This document shows positions 29,923 through 43,100 of a stretch of DNA of 64,000 nt, in pieces. Source of the stretch: Pseudomonas sp. GGS8. GTDB lineage: Bacteria; Pseudomonadota; Gammaproteobacteria; Pseudomonadales; Pseudomonadaceae. Location: positions 4,653,501-4,717,500 of the forward strand of contig NZ_JALJWF010000001.1 in NCBI RefSeq assembly GCF_024168645.1. Direction: 5' to 3'. A model generated the notes under the pieces. It was not told where the DNA came from. It saw nothing but the letters and a program-made list of their open reading frames with translations, and made no database searches. A program made the translations under genes and the position numbers. The number at the start of each line of letters is the position of its first letter. The stretch's first letter is position 1.

Positions 29923-32076
29923 ATGGATGCGTTTATGCAAGAACAAGGTACTTCTCCAGGGCCGTCGGCGGTGCTGGATACAGGGCTGGCCTGTCTGGCC
30001 ATGTTGGCGCGTTTTCACAACGTTGCCGTTTCTACGGAACAGCTTACCCACGAATACGTGGCTGAAGGGCAGTTGTTCGGCAAAGCCGAAATACTGCTGG
30101 CCACGCGTCAGCTTGATCTCAAGGCCAAGGCTATCCGCACCACGTTTGAACGGCTGGGGCAAACACCTTTGCCTGCGATTGCCTGTGCCAGTGACGGCGG
30201 GTTTTTCATCATTGCCCGTATGGACCAGGAAAAAATCCTGATCCATGACCCTCGATCCCAACGCCCCGAGATGATCAGCGCCGAACAGCTTCAGGCACGC
30301 TGGGGCGGTGAGTTGATTCTCATACGGTCCCAGTCGTCGTTGGCGGGCGAGCTGTCCAAGTTCGATTTCACCTGGTTTATCCCGGCCATCGTCAAATATC
30401 GAAAGCTATTGGGTGAAGTACTGCTGGTTTCTTTCGTCCTGCAGATATTCTCGTTATTGACCCCGCTTTTCTTCCAGGTCGTCATGGACAAGGTGCTGGT
30501 GCACCACGGGCTCACCACGCTGGATGTGATCGCCATTGGGCTGCTGGGCATCATGTTGTTCGAGACAGTCTTGAGCGGGTTGCGCAGCTATGTGTTCGCG
30601 CACACCGCCAGTCGCATCGATGTTGAATTGGGCTCCAGGTTATTCCGGCACCTGGTGACGCTCCCTCTCTCGTATTTCCAGGCACGGCGGGTCGGTGACT
30701 CCGTCGCTCGGGTCCGCGAGCTTGAAAATATTCGCAGCTTTCTTACCGGCAACACCATTACGTTGGTGCTGGATGTGCTGTTTTCGGTGGTGTTCATCGC
30801 CGTGATGTTTTTCTACAGCGGCTGGTTGACGCTGGTGGTGCTGCTGTCACTGCCGTTGTACGTCGTGGTTTCCCTGTTGATTACACCGGTGCTTCGCGCC
30901 CGCTTGAACGAAAGCTTCGCCCGGGGTGCCGAGAACCAGGCCTTTCTGGTGGAGACGGTCAACGGCATCGACACGTTGAAATCCATGGCGGTCGAACCCC
31001 AGATCACCCGCAAATGGGACAACCAACTGGCGGCCTACGTCAGCGCCGGTTTCAAGACCCAGACCTTGTCGACTATCGCCAATGAAAGCGTCTCGCTGAT
31101 CGGCAAACTGGTCACTGTCGCGACACTGTGGCTCGGCGCCCGGCTGGTGATTGACGGGCAACTGTCGGTGGGGCAATTGATTGCCTTCAACATGCTCGCG
31201 GGGCGGGTCGCGCAACCGATCATGCGCCTGGCTCAACTGTGGACCAATTTCCAGCAGACCGGTGTTTCGGTCCAGCGCCTGGGGGATATCCTCAATACCC
31301 GGACCGAGATGTCCCAGGCGACCCGCAGTGCATTGCCCGCATTGAAAGGGCGGATCGAATTCGACCAAGTGCATTTCCGTTATCGTCCCGACGGTTCCGA
31401 GGTGCTGCGCAGCGTTAGCCTGGAAATAGGCGCTGGAGAGGTGATCGGCATCGTCGGACGCTCCGGCTCCGGCAAAAGTACACTGACCCGCCTGCTGCAG
31501 CGTCTCTTCGTCCCGGAGCGTGGCCGCGTGCTGGTCGATGGCATGGACCTGGCGTTGGCCGATGTTTCTTCACTGCGCCGGCAAATCGGCGTGGTGTTGC
31601 AGGACAACATGCTGTTCGCCCGCAGCATCCGCGAGAACATCGCATTGACTGATCCCGGGGCGCCGCTGGAGGCGGTCATGCAGGCGGCGAAAATGGCCGG
31701 GGCCCATGACTTCATTCTTGAGTTGCCCGAGGGCTACGACACGGTGGTCGGCGAGCACGGCGCTTCGCTGTCTGGCGGGCAACGTCAGCGCGTGGCGATT
31801 GCCCGAGCCTTGATCGGCAACCCGCGAATCCTGATTTTCGATGAAGCGACCAGTGCGCTGGACTATGAGTCGGAGCGGATCATCCAGCAGAACATGCAGG
31901 TCATTTGTAAAGGGCGAACGGTGATCATCATCGCCCACCGGCTTTCGGCGGTGCGCGATGCCAACCGGATTGTCGTCATGGATCGCGGACAGATCGTCGA
32001 ACAGGGCACCCATCAGGAGCTCCTGGCCCATCAAGCGGGACACTATTCTCGCTTGCACCGTTTGCAACAAGGATAG
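29923..32076 (+). CDS. Type I secretion ABC transporter with C39-like domain (HlyB/RtxB type)
   Basis: 717 residues in the order C39-like domain (about 10–135), six-helix membrane domain (about 150–430), ATPase. The C39 position that would carry the catalytic Cys reads LDTGLACLAMLARFHN, with Thr replacing Cys, so this is a non-cleaving domain as in HlyB and the substrate should keep its N-terminus. Walker A GRSGSGKS is near 513, signature LSGGQRQR near 616, then FDEATSALD. It drives export of the RTX protein across both membranes with the HlyD and TolC partners. Confidence 0.95.
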   Translation: MDAFMQEQGTSPGPSAVLDTGLACLAMLARFHNVAVSTEQLTHEYVAEGQLFGKAEILLATRQLDLKAKAIRTTFERLGQTPLPAIACASDGGFFIIARMDQEKILIHDPRSQRPEMISAEQLQARWGGELILIRSQSSLAGELSKFDFTWFIPAIVKYRKLLGEVLLVSFVLQIFSLLTPLFFQVVMDKVLVHHGLTTLDVIAIGLLGIMLFETVLSGLRSYVFAHTASRIDVELGSRLFRHLVTLPLSYFQARRVGDSVARVRELENIRSFLTGNTITLVLDVLFSVVFIAVMFFYSGWLTLVVLLSLPLYVVVSLLITPVLRARLNESFARGAENQAFLVETVNGIDTLKSMAVEPQITRKWDNQLAAYVSAGFKTQTLSTIANESVSLIGKLVTVATLWLGARLVIDGQLSVGQLIAFNMLAGRVAQPIMRLAQLWTNFQQTGVSVQRLGDILNTRTEMSQATRSALPALKGRIEFDQVHFRYRPDGSEVLRSVSLEIGAGEVIGIVGRSGSGKSTLTRLLQRLFVPERGRVLVDGMDLALADVSSLRRQIGVVLQDNMLFARSIRENIALTDPGAPLEAVMQAAKMAGAHDFILELPEGYDTVVGEHGASLSGGQRQRVAIARALIGNPRILIFDEATSALDYESERIIQQNMQVICKGRTVIIIAHRLSAVRDANRIVVMDRGQIVEQGTHQELLAHQAGHYSRLHRLQQG

Positions 32077-32081
32077 TTGGC

Positions 32082-33506
32082 ATGAGCGAACCCTCAGCAA
32101 CACGTGCGTTGTTGCGACGCTATCGGACTGCCTGGCGCCAGGCATGGCGCCACCGCAAACAGTTGGACACGCCGAATCGGCTTGCCCACGAAGTCCAGTT
32201 CCTGCCGGCCGCGCTCGCCTTGCAGGATCAACCTGCTCACCCTGCGCCACGCTACATCCAATGGACCATCATGGGCTTCGCCGCGCTGGCGCTTTTGTGG
32301 GCCTGCGTCGGTGAGATCGAAGTGGTCGCCACGGCGCGTGGCAAGGTCGTGGCAAGCGGCAAGAGCAAGACCATCCAACCGAGCGAAGTGGCGGTGGTGA
32401 AAGCCATCCGGGTCTACGATGGGCAATGGGTCAAGGCCGGAGATGTCCTGGTGGAATTGGACACCAGTGCGACCAGCGCCGACGTCAATCGCTTCAAGAG
32501 TGACTTGCTGGCGGCCGAGGTCGATAGCGCCCGGGCCACGGCGTTGCTTGAGGCGATTCAAAGTGGCAAGGAACCCGGCTCCCTTGCCACATATCTGCTT
32601 CAGGCCGATCCGCCCCAAGTGACGGCCGCACAGCGCTGGCTCCAAGGGCAATACTTGGAGCTGCGAAGCTCCCTGGACCAGGTCGACGCGGAAGTCGAGC
32701 AGCGCACGGCGGAAATCCAATCGGCCAAGGCGATGGTGGCCTCGCTGCAACAAACGCTGCCGATCACCCGCCGTTTGGCCCAAGACTATCGAGAGCTGCT
32801 CGATCAGCAATACGTGCCACGCCACGCCTACCTTGAAAAGCAACAGGCCCTGCTGGACCAGGAGCGGGACATGGCCGTGCAGCAGGCGCGAGTGATCGAA
32901 CTCAATGCCAGCCGCAAGGAAGCCGAGCGTCGCCGACAAGGCATTCTTGCTCAAACCCGCCGGGAAATGCTCGATTTGCAGCAGCAATCGGAACAGAAAG
33001 CAGCGGCGCTGGCACAAGAACTCAAGAAGGCCGAACAACGCGATCACCTGATGAGCCTGACCGCGCCGGTGGATGGCACCGTACAGCAACTGGCGATTCA
33101 TACCGTGGGCGGTGTGGTGACGGCGGCCCAGCCGTTGATGGTGGTTGTGCCCAATGACCAGCCGATGGAAGTCGAGGCCATGCTGGAAAACAAGGACGTC
33201 GGTTTTGTCCGTCAGGGCCAGCCTGCCACGGTGAAAGTCGAAACCTTTACCTTCACCAAATTTGGCACGGTCGAGGGTGAAATAGTCAGCGTTTCCAACG
33301 ATGCGATCGAAGACGAGAAACGTGGCTTGATCTACAGCAGCCGCATTCGCTTGTTGCAGGATTCCATTCTGGTACACGGGAAAAAAGTGCCTTTGTCTCC
33401 CGGGATGTCGGTGACGGTGGAAGTGAAGACGGATCGCCGGAAGGTGATTGATTATTTCCTGAGTCCGTTGCAGCAGTATGCGGGTGAGAGTTTGCGGGAA
33501 AGATAG
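32082..33506 (+). CDS. HlyD-type membrane fusion protein
   Basis: 474 residues beginning five bases after the ABC gene stop. One membrane helix near residues 62–80 (WTIMGFAALALLWAC), lipoyl half-motifs (VVATARGKVVASG... and MSLTAPVDGTVQQLAIHT), a long coiled coil between them and a C-terminal beta-barrel. It links the inner-membrane ABC transporter to the TolC channel. Confidence 0.95.
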   Translation: MSEPSATRALLRRYRTAWRQAWRHRKQLDTPNRLAHEVQFLPAALALQDQPAHPAPRYIQWTIMGFAALALLWACVGEIEVVATARGKVVASGKSKTIQPSEVAVVKAIRVYDGQWVKAGDVLVELDTSATSADVNRFKSDLLAAEVDSARATALLEAIQSGKEPGSLATYLLQADPPQVTAAQRWLQGQYLELRSSLDQVDAEVEQRTAEIQSAKAMVASLQQTLPITRRLAQDYRELLDQQYVPRHAYLEKQQALLDQERDMAVQQARVIELNASRKEAERRRQGILAQTRREMLDLQQQSEQKAAALAQELKKAEQRDHLMSLTAPVDGTVQQLAIHTVGGVVTAAQPLMVVVPNDQPMEVEAMLENKDVGFVRQGQPATVKVETFTFTKFGTVEGEIVSVSNDAIEDEKRGLIYSSRIRLLQDSILVHGKKVPLSPGMSVTVEVKTDRRKVIDYFLSPLQQYAGESLRER

Positions 33507-33699
33507 AATCGGTCACGCTGCATATTATAGATGAGCAATCGTAGTGTTGTTGAGCTTTCTTTAAAGGACTGGAGGATCGAGGTAAGGCTGATGGAAGTTC
33601 TAATGGATATGCTAAAGGTCATTGCTCACAGCATGAATGTCGTTTTTTTTATTGAGTTTGGTGTTGGTGTTTGGTGTTATGGCGAGGCATGAGGTTTAA
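33507..33699 (+). other. AT-rich gap after hlyD-type gene
   Basis: Base composition drops sharply here. A 33-codon frame from ATG 33591 (MEVLMDMLKVIAHSMNVVFF...) is open, but its reality is doubtful. No terminator is visible. Confidence 0.35.
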
Positions 33700-34083
33700 A
33701 TGGATAGGGTAAGAGATTTTTTTGTGGATTTTGATATTTATATTTATATCGTCTTGGTATTAGTTGGTTTTATTTTTATGAGGGTCAAGCGCAAACAGGC
33801 ATCGTTCATATTCGTTTGGTTTATTAGCTTTCCGCTGACGATATATTGTTGTTTTGTTTGGGCTTATGGGCGCTGGGGGCGAGAGTGGTTGAGTCCTGAA
33901 ATAGTTGTTTTTGAGCTTTTAGCTTATTCCCAGATCGGGTGGGTAGGGGGGGCGTGTACTCTGGTGGGTGGGCGTGTCAAAGCGAATGTGGTAAGAAAAA
34001 TTGGATTGTGGATTTCTATCGGTTCGGTAGTTTCTCATGGCTTGTTTATAATGCTAATGCTGATTCTAGGGTCGGGTAGCTGA
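33700..34083 (+). CDS. Small inner-membrane protein between T1SS and RTX genes
   Basis: 127 residues with about four predicted membrane helices (IYIYIVLVLVGFIFM, FIFVWFISFPLTIYCCFVWAY, an amphipathic glycine-rich segment, ISIGSVVSHGLFIMLMLIL). AT-rich relative to the secretion genes and similar in composition to the first 700 bases of the RTX gene, suggesting the pair arrived together. It is not an RTX acyltransferase. No family recognised. Confidence 0.6.
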   Translation: MDRVRDFFVDFDIYIYIVLVLVGFIFMRVKRKQASFIFVWFISFPLTIYCCFVWAYGRWGREWLSPEIVVFELLAYSQIGWVGGACTLVGGRVKANVVRKIGLWISIGSVVSHGLFIMLMLILGSGS

Positions 34084-34115
34084 ATATTTAATGGATGAAT
34101 CAAAGGGAACGGATT

Positions 34116-37100
34116 ATGTCTTTTAGTAAGTCAACACTTGAATACCTTCAGTCTATGGCAGACGAAGCAAACGAAATATCGAAGGCCTTGGGGGTGGACG
34201 ACGTAACTGCTCAGGGCATGCTGGGAGCCATAGGAGAAGAGTATGAATCCCTAGGGTTTAAAGATGTTGTGCAGGCTATAACAGTGTCAGGCGCTAGTCA
34301 TGAAGAGCTTAAGGCTAATTATGAAAGTGTCTTGGCTGATCCAGATTTGCTTAAAGAGATTGTAGGTGCAAATGATGTGCGTCAAGGAGTTATAAAATAT
34401 TTTAATCCGGTTTTGAATGATGTTGGGCCCGGCAATATAAAGATACTGACCGCTATGAAATTGTTGGGGGATTATATGGAGAGTAATCCTGGTTCGGATC
34501 CGCTTGGTATAAAAAATTATGCTCAGGATTATGGGCGATTAGTTAAAGATCTTGGGGATGAGAAAAATACGCTGAGTCTAAAGTTTGCCGGCCTTATGCT
34601 GGTGGAGGCAAATGAATTTTATTCGGTTAAGGCTGCTTCCGCATGGGCTGGATACGATCAGGACACCAAAGATGCGATTTTAATTACTTATTATAATAAT
34701 GGTGAAGAGTGGGCTGTCGGGAAAGCTGAACAGTTTTTTTCAGAGTTTCCGGATGCTCAATATGCTCCAAAGCCAGGCGGAGGTACCAGCGGTGGACAGG
34801 TCTATCTTGAGAACGCCGAACAAATAAAAAAATATATAGGTGCCACGCCTATACCCTCCGTCAGCGATAACTTCTTCAACCTCAATATCAATACCGCTGG
34901 TGCGGTGGTTGAGAAAGGCGCAACAGATCACGAGCAAAGTGCCGCACAAGTGGCAGATGGATTGGTCCGCAATGGTGGTGGTTGGGCAATCACCTATGAT
35001 CCAAACAAACTGAACGTCAATCAGATACAGGGTAGTTGGGTCAACAACACCTTTGCTGCTGCGGCGACGCAGATTCTCGCCGATGGTTATCGGCCGGGTA
35101 ACGTGAACACCGTCAAGGAAGTCTTCGATTTCAGCCTGCGCGGTGCCAGCAACGGGATTTCATTCGGCAGTAACTCAGGGCAGGCAGGCGCATGGCTCAA
35201 CTCCGGTAATGCCCAGGCGCGCCTGACGCTTCCGACTGACCCGCTGGTGCTCGATCTCAATGGTGACGGCGTTCGGTTGACTGACTATCTCAGCAACCCG
35301 GTGCTCTTCGACGTCGATAATGATGGCGGCAGCCTCGAGGAAACTGGCTGGGTCAGTGCGCAGGACGGAATCGTCGTTGTCGATCGCAACAACAATGGCA
35401 AGATCGACAACATCAGCGAAACCCTTTCCGAGTACTTCGGCGGGGCAGCTGGCACCGGCGGAAACACGGGAGAAAAGCCTTTTGCCAATGGTTTTGCCGC
35501 GCTGAAAAGCCTCGACAGCAATGGCGACAACCTTTTTGATAATCGTGATGACGCTTGGTCCAGCGTGAAGGTGTGGGTCGACGCGAATCACGACGGTAAA
35601 AACTGGGTAGATAGCAACGGCAACAATGCTGTCGATGCCGGGGAGGTCAGCGAAGTTCGCACCTTGAGCGAGCTTGGCATTACCAGCATCAATCTCGCCA
35701 ACACCGTGCAAAACGGCGAAGTCCGCGATGGCAACGAAGTGTTGGCCCGTGGCACGTTCGTGCAAAACGGTATCAGTAAGGAAGCGATTGCGGCCAATTT
35801 CCTGGCCAACCCCAACGGGCATACATTCAGCGCCAGTGGCAATGGCACTGTCGTTTCGACTCAGGGCGGGGGCGAGGTAGCCCCGGTCAGCGCTTATGCC
35901 TCCTCCTCTACGTCAGGGGAAACCATTGATGTCGCGCAAAAGGGCGTCAGCAATGCCAGTGGTGGTGTGGGTCGCGACGTCCTGCTTGGCGATGCCGGAA
36001 GTAACTGGTTGGCCGGCGGGCAAGGCAGTGACAGCTTCCAGGCGGGTGCCGGGGACGACGTGCTGTTGATCGATGCCGATGATCTGGCGGTCAATATCCA
36101 CGGCGGTGCCGGTACCGATATTGTTCAGGTGATTGGCGACCGAGGTGTCACCCTCAATCTGACCGAAGCTGAAATCGAGATCGCGCAGGGCGGCCGGGGT
36201 AATGATGTTTTTATCGCGGGCGGACACAGCACAGTCTATATGCGCGGTGGTGACGGTGATGATGTCCTGGTGGGTGGGTCAGCCAACGATGCCTTATCCG
36301 GCGAGGATGGAGAAGACTTCATCAGCGGCGGTGCCGGTAATGATGTGCTGCGCGGTCACCGCGGGCGAGATCAGGTCCTGGGCGGGGAAGGCAACGATCT
36401 GATTGATGGCGGTCTGGATGACGATAATCTGAGTGGCGGCGCCGGCGATGATGTTCTGATCGGCGGCGAGGGTGACGATACGATCAGTGGCGGTGACGGT
36501 GTAGACGTCATCGAGTTGTCCGGCGATTTTAGCGATTACCGCATTACCCGGACCGCCGAAGGCGTCTGGATCAGCGATACCGTGGCGGGCCGCGATGGTA
36601 CCGACTTCTTGCAGAACGTCGAGAAAGCCAACTTCAAGAACCTGAAGCTGGTGGAGATCCCGACCGCGACCAGCGAGGGCATGGAGAATGCGCTGCTGGT
36701 CAAGGATGTCCTGGGCAAGGACAAGAACGGTGTGGCGTTCGAGCGCACCAGCGCGCACTTGATCGGCAAGGAACAACTGCTGCAGAACGACATCGATTGG
36801 CAGCATGACGCGTTGCACATCACGGGCTTGTTCGATGTGGTGGGCGGAACGGCGGTCGTGACCCAGGCCGGTGACGTGCTGTTCACGCCGGACGCCACCT
36901 TCACCGGCATCATGGGTTTCAAGTACACCGTCGCCGATGCCAAAGGCAACGAGGCCAGTACGATCGTCAACATGGGCACCGGCGAAAGCGCGACGATGCG
37001 TGCCGCTGTCTATCTGAAGACATCGGACCTGCCCGACGATCCGCTGGTGACTGATCAGTGGTACCTGTCCCAGGCGAACATCCTGCCGGTCTGGAAAGAC

Positions 37101-40100
37101 TACACCGGCAAAGGTGTCAGGATCGCCGAGATCGAGACCAACAGTCCGTTCGGCACCACCAAGGAGATCCTGGATTACCGGCACGCCGACCTGAAGGACA
37201 ACATCGACCAGAACTGGCTGGCCAACGCCACGCCGGGGCAGATGGCGGGTGAGGGCAGCGGTGGCAAGTTCAGCGACCACGCGACCCTCGTCGCCGGGGT
37301 GATGGTCGCCGCCCGCAATGGCGAGGGCAGTGTCGGTGTCGCCTACGACGCCACGGTGGCCGGTTACTGGGTCAATAAAGACGACTTCAGCAACATGTCC
37401 CACATGTATGAATACGATGTGGTGAACCACAGCTGGGGCAGCAACTTTCACTTCGACCTGAAGTTCAGCCCCACCGAGCTGGGAACGTTGCCGACGGCCT
37501 ATTACCAGGCCATCGACGAAGGACGCCACGGTTTGGGCACGGTGATTGTCACGGCGGGCGGCAACGACCGGGAGAAGGGCGGTAACACCAACTACTCGAA
37601 CGTCTCCAACACCCGCAGCAGCATCGTGGTCGGCGCGATCAACGCCACCACCGACCTGGGTGCGTTGCAGCTGGGCGGCAAGCCATTTTCCAGCCCTGGC
37701 GCCAGCATCCTGGTCAGCGCACCAGGCTCGAACGTCACGTCGACCTCACGCCTGGTACAGAACGACAACGGGTCCACGTTCGGTGGCGACACCAGCGTTT
37801 CCCAAGGCACCAGCTTTGCGGCCCCCATCGTCTCCGGCATCGTGGCCTTGATGTTGGAAGCCAATCCGGAGCTGGGTTATCGCGATGTGCAGCAGATCCT
37901 GGCGATTTCGGCCCGCAAGGTGAACGACCCCACGACCTCGTGGCAGACCAACGGTAGCCAGAACTGGAACGGCGGCGGCATGCACGTCAGCCACGACTAC
38001 GGTTATGGCGAAGTCGATGCCCGGGCCGCCGTGCGTTTGGCGGAAACCTGGAACATCCAGCAGACGTTGGGTAATGAGTTGCGCCTGACAAACCCGCTGG
38101 AATCCGGCGTGCTCAATCGCGCGATTACCGACGGACAGGGCGCCGGCATCAGCCATTCGCTGACGATGGGAGCGGTCGACATTTTGGCCGAGCATGTCGA
38201 GGTCAAGGTCAACCTGAGCCATGCGCGGCCAGGGGACCTGATTCTCAAGTTGATCTCGCCGTCGGGCACCGAATCCATCCTGATGAATCGTCCGGGCAAA
38301 GCCCCGGGCAGCGCGGCGACGGATCGGGGGAATGCCGATTTTGACGGTCAGAACACCTTGAACTACGTCTTTGGCACGGCTCTGCTGCGTGGCGAAGCGG
38401 TGCAAGGGAACTGGACGCTGCAAGTGATCGACAGTGTGACCGGCGATACCGGGACGCTCAATAGCTGGAGCCTGAACGTCTACGGCAAGGGCGATACGAT
38501 TGACGACCAGTATGTGTACACCAACGAGTACGCCCAACTGGCCGCTTCGGGCGGGCGCAATGCGCTTAACGACACCGACGGTGGTCAGGACACGATCAAC
38601 GCGGCGGCGATCTCCAGTGCCAGTGTGATCGATTTGTCTAAAGGCGAGGCCACCCTGGCCGGCGCTCGCTTGGCGATCACCAATGCCGCGCAGATCGAGC
38701 ACCTGATCGGGGGTGAATTCGCCGACACGCTGATTGGTAACGCTGCGGACAACCATCTCTCCGGTGGTCGTGGTGACGATGTGTTGTCGGGTGGTGCCGG
38801 CGTCGATACGCTCATCGGCGGCAAGGGCAGCGACACCTTGACCGGCGGTGCTGACACGGATTATTTCGTGATCGACAAGGCCGCGGGCGACGTCGACACC
38901 GTCACTGATTTTGTGATCGGTACTGACCGAATCGTTCTGTCCGGCTTTGATGACGAGGTCTATACGGCGGCGACCATTACCCAACAAGGCGCCGACACTC
39001 GGTTGAGCCTGGCGGATGGGCAAGTCCTGCTACTCAAGAACGTTCAGTCCGAAGGCCTGACGCTAAAGAACTTCGTTCACATCCCGGAAGGTGTGCGCCT
39101 GAGTCGGTTGGAGCAGGCTTCTGGCTACGGTTTCGGGCTCAGCGGTGCCAATACCGAGCGCAATCTGCCGGACGTGACCGGTAGTTTCCTGTATTGGGCC
39201 CACGATGGTGGCGAGCGCGTATTTGGCGGCACCGGTGCCGATACGATCGTAGGTGGCCAGGGTGACGATGTACTGGTTGGAGAGTCTTCGACGGCCTCGA
39301 CCGTGGGTGGCAATGACATTATCAGCGGAGGCGAAGGCTACGATGTCATCCGGGGTGGCGCTGGCGATGATGTATTGCGTGGCGACGTCGGGCTGGATTA
39401 CCTGGGCGGTGACGCCGGCAACGATGTCCTCTACCTCGAAGGTGACCAGGCCATCGAGGACCATGCCTTCACCACCGTGCTGTCACCGAACATCAACCTG
39501 AGTGGCGCCGCGACGCACACCGGTGCCTCCGTCGCGGGCGGTGCCGGTAATGATCGTTTTGTGCTGGTCGAAGACCTTCTGGCCAGTGCCTCGCAGGGGA
39601 TCATGGGCAACCTGATCGATGACTTCGAAGTCGCCAATGCCAACGAGAAGATCGATCTTTCGCAGATTCGCGCGGTACACAGTTTTGCTGACTTGAACTT
39701 CAGCAACGTGACCGTCGACGGCGAGGTCTATCTGCGGGTCTGGCTGGGCACGATGGCCAGCGGTACTCAGTACATCACGCTTAAAGGCGTGACTGCTGGT
39801 CAGCTCTCTGCGGCCAATTTCATTTTCGGCCAAGCGGTCACGCAGCCCAAGGTGCTGCTGAGCGGTACCGGCGCGAATGATCTGTTGATCGGCGATGCCG
39901 GAGGCAACACGCTCGACGGGGGTGCAGGCGCCGATGTCCTTGAAGGGCGGATGGGGGACGATACCTACATCGTCGATAACGTGGGTGATGTCATCAAGGA
40001 AGTCGTAGGCGGTGGCTATGACGTGGTCAAGTCCAGTGTCAGCCATGTCCTGGCCAGTGAGGTGGAGTCTTTGCAGTTACTGGGCAGTGCCGCCATCAAT

Positions 40101-43100
40101 GGGACCGGTAACGAGCTCTCCAACCGTTTGGTTGGCAATAGCGCAAACAACATTCTCAATGGCGCCGGCGGCTCTGATGTGATGATCGGCGGCCTGGGCG
40201 ACGATACCTATGGCGTGGATGACGGTTCCGACCGGATCGTCGAATCCGAAGGCGCGGGCACCGATACCGTCAATTCCTCGGTCTCCTTTACGCTGGCCAA
40301 TCACCTGGAAAACCTGAGCCTGACCGGTAACGCGGCGATCAATGCCACGGGCAACGCGGCCAACAATGTCCTGCGTGGCAACGTTGCCGATAACCGTCTC
40401 GACGGCGCCCAAGGCGCTGACCGGATGATCGGTGGCCTGGGCAACGACACGTACTTCGTGGATAACGCCGGTGACGCCGTCGTGGAAGACCTCAACGGCG
40501 GCAATGACAAGGTGATTTCCACCCTCGACTACACCTTGGCGGCCAATGTCGAGGCATTGACCTTGTCCGGTCCGGCCTTGAATGCCAGCGGTAACGAGCT
40601 GGGGAACGAACTGATCGGCAACGAACGCAATAACCGCTTGTATGGGGCTGCGGGCGATGACTTCCTGCAAGGTGGCAGGGGCGACGATCGCTACGTATTC
40701 GGTGTCGGCCATGGCCAGGATCACATCAGTGAAGATCTGGAAGCGGCTGGCGGCATTGACACCATCGTGTTCGAAGCGGGTATCAAGGAAAGCGATGTCG
40801 CTGTCGACCATTCCGCCCAGGGCATGGTGCTGCGCCTGAATGACGGCCAGCAAATCATCTCCGGCTGGACGGCCGCTCGCGGTCATAGCGTCGAGCGTAT
40901 CGAGTTCGCCAACGGGACGGTCTGGAACACCGCGACGCTGTCGACCCAGGCCAATCGGGCGCCAACCGTATCGACCGCGATTGTCGACCAGAAGGTCGCC
41001 GAGGACAGCGCTTTCGTCCTGACGCTGGCGGCCAATGCCTTTGTCGACGCGGATACGGGCGACGCTCTCCAACTGAGCGCAACCCTCGTCGACGGCAAGC
41101 CATTGCCTGCCTGGTTGAGTTTCGACGCCAAGACGCGCACGTTCAGCGGTACGCCTGGCAATGACGCTGTGGGTAATGTATCTATCCGGGTCACGGCAAC
41201 CGACAAGGCGGGGTTGTCGGTCAGCGATAGCTTTGAAGTCCAAGTCAGTAATACCAACGATGCACCGGTCCTGGTCAAGGCCATTGCCGACCAATCCGTC
41301 GTCGAGGGAGCGCCTTTGACGTTCGCGCTGCCGGCAACCACGTTCACGGATATCGATGCCGGGGACCGGCTGAGCTACCAGGCGACGTTGGCCAACGGTT
41401 CGGCGCTTCCTGCGTGGCTGGTATTCGATGCGGCCACTCGCACCTTCAGCGGCACGCCCGCGCAGGCCGGAACCGTCTCGGTCAAGGTTTCAGCAGTGGA
41501 CCTGTCTGCTGCCGTGGCCAGTGACGTGTTCGACATCGTGGTCAATGCCCAAGCCGTCACCAACGGCACCGCGGCTGCCGATAGCCTCAACGGCGATGCC
41601 TCGGGCAACGTCATCAACGGGCTGGGCGGTGATGACTCGATTTACGGTCGGGAAGGTAACGATGTGCTGAACGGCGGTGATGGCGCCGACTGGATCTCCG
41701 GTGGCGACGGCAACGACACCTTGGACGGTGGCGCCGGCAATGACAGCCTGCGTGGCGATTCTGGTAATGACACCTATCGATTCTACCGAGGCATGGGCCA
41801 GGACAGCGTCACCGATTTTGACTCGACGGTCGGAAACGTCGACACCATCAAGGTCGCGGCCGATATTGCTCCGGCAGATGTGATCGTCAGCCGGGACCAG
41901 ACTTACCTCACGCTGGCGATCAAAGGCACGACCGATAAATTGTCGATCACCTTCTTCAGTAATTCGAATTACATCGTGGAGCGCGTCGAGTTCGCCGATG
42001 GAACAGTCTGGGGAGTTGACGCCCTCAAGCAAATGACCAAAGGCGTCGCCAGCAGCGCTGCCGATACGTTGTTTGGCGACATCGGGGCCGATGTACTCGA
42101 TGGGCTTGAGGGGGATGACAAGGTCTACGGTGAGGCAGGTGACGACCGACTGGAAGGCGGCGCCGGTAACGACTCGCTGGGCGGGGGGGATGGCAATGAC
42201 ATCCTCAATGGTGGCGCGGGTAACGATTATCTGAGTGGCGATTACGGCAATGACCGCCTCGATGGTGGTCTCGGTAACGATCGATTGTCGGGGGGCGCAG
42301 GCAACGATACCTATATGTTTTATCGGGGTATGGGCCAGGACACTATCAGCGAGTTCGACTCGATGGCTGGAAACAGCGATACGATCAAGGTCGCCGCCGA
42401 CATCAATCCCGGCGATGTCATCGTCAAGCGTGAGGGGAGCGATGTTTACCTCGCCATCAAGAACACCACTGACCGGATGACCATCTACAGCTACACCGAC
42501 GCCAACTATCAGGTTGAACGCGTCGAGTTCGTAGACGGCACCGTCTGGTCCGTCAGTGATCTCAAGCGCCTGTCGGTAGAGGTCGCCACCAATGGCGCCG
42601 ATACGTTGATCGGTGACGAAGCCAACGATCGGTTGGACGGGCTTGACGGTGATGACAAATTGTCTGGCCTGGCCGGCAACGATGTGCTCAACGGTGGAGC
42701 GGGTCAGGATACGCTTGACGGTGGGATGGGGCTGGATACGCTGGACGGCGGGGCGGGCAATGACTTGCTGTACGGCGGCTCCGGCAACGACACCTATCTC
42801 TTCCAGCGTGGTGGTGGCCAGGACCTGATTTCCGATCGCGACTGGACCAGGGGCAATCTTGACGTGATCAAGTTGGCCCAAGGGATCAGCCCAGGCGACA
42901 TCAAGGTTGCTCGCGTGGGCTACAACCTGGAACTGACGATCCTCGGTACCACCGACAAGCTGACCGTCAACGAATGGTTCCTTTCCACGGACTCGCAGGT
43001 TGAACAGGTTCAGTTCGCCGACGGCACGCTCTGGGACGCCGCAACCCTGACGACCCTGTCCAAGGGCGTGGCGAGTGAGGGCAATGATGTCCTGCAAGGC

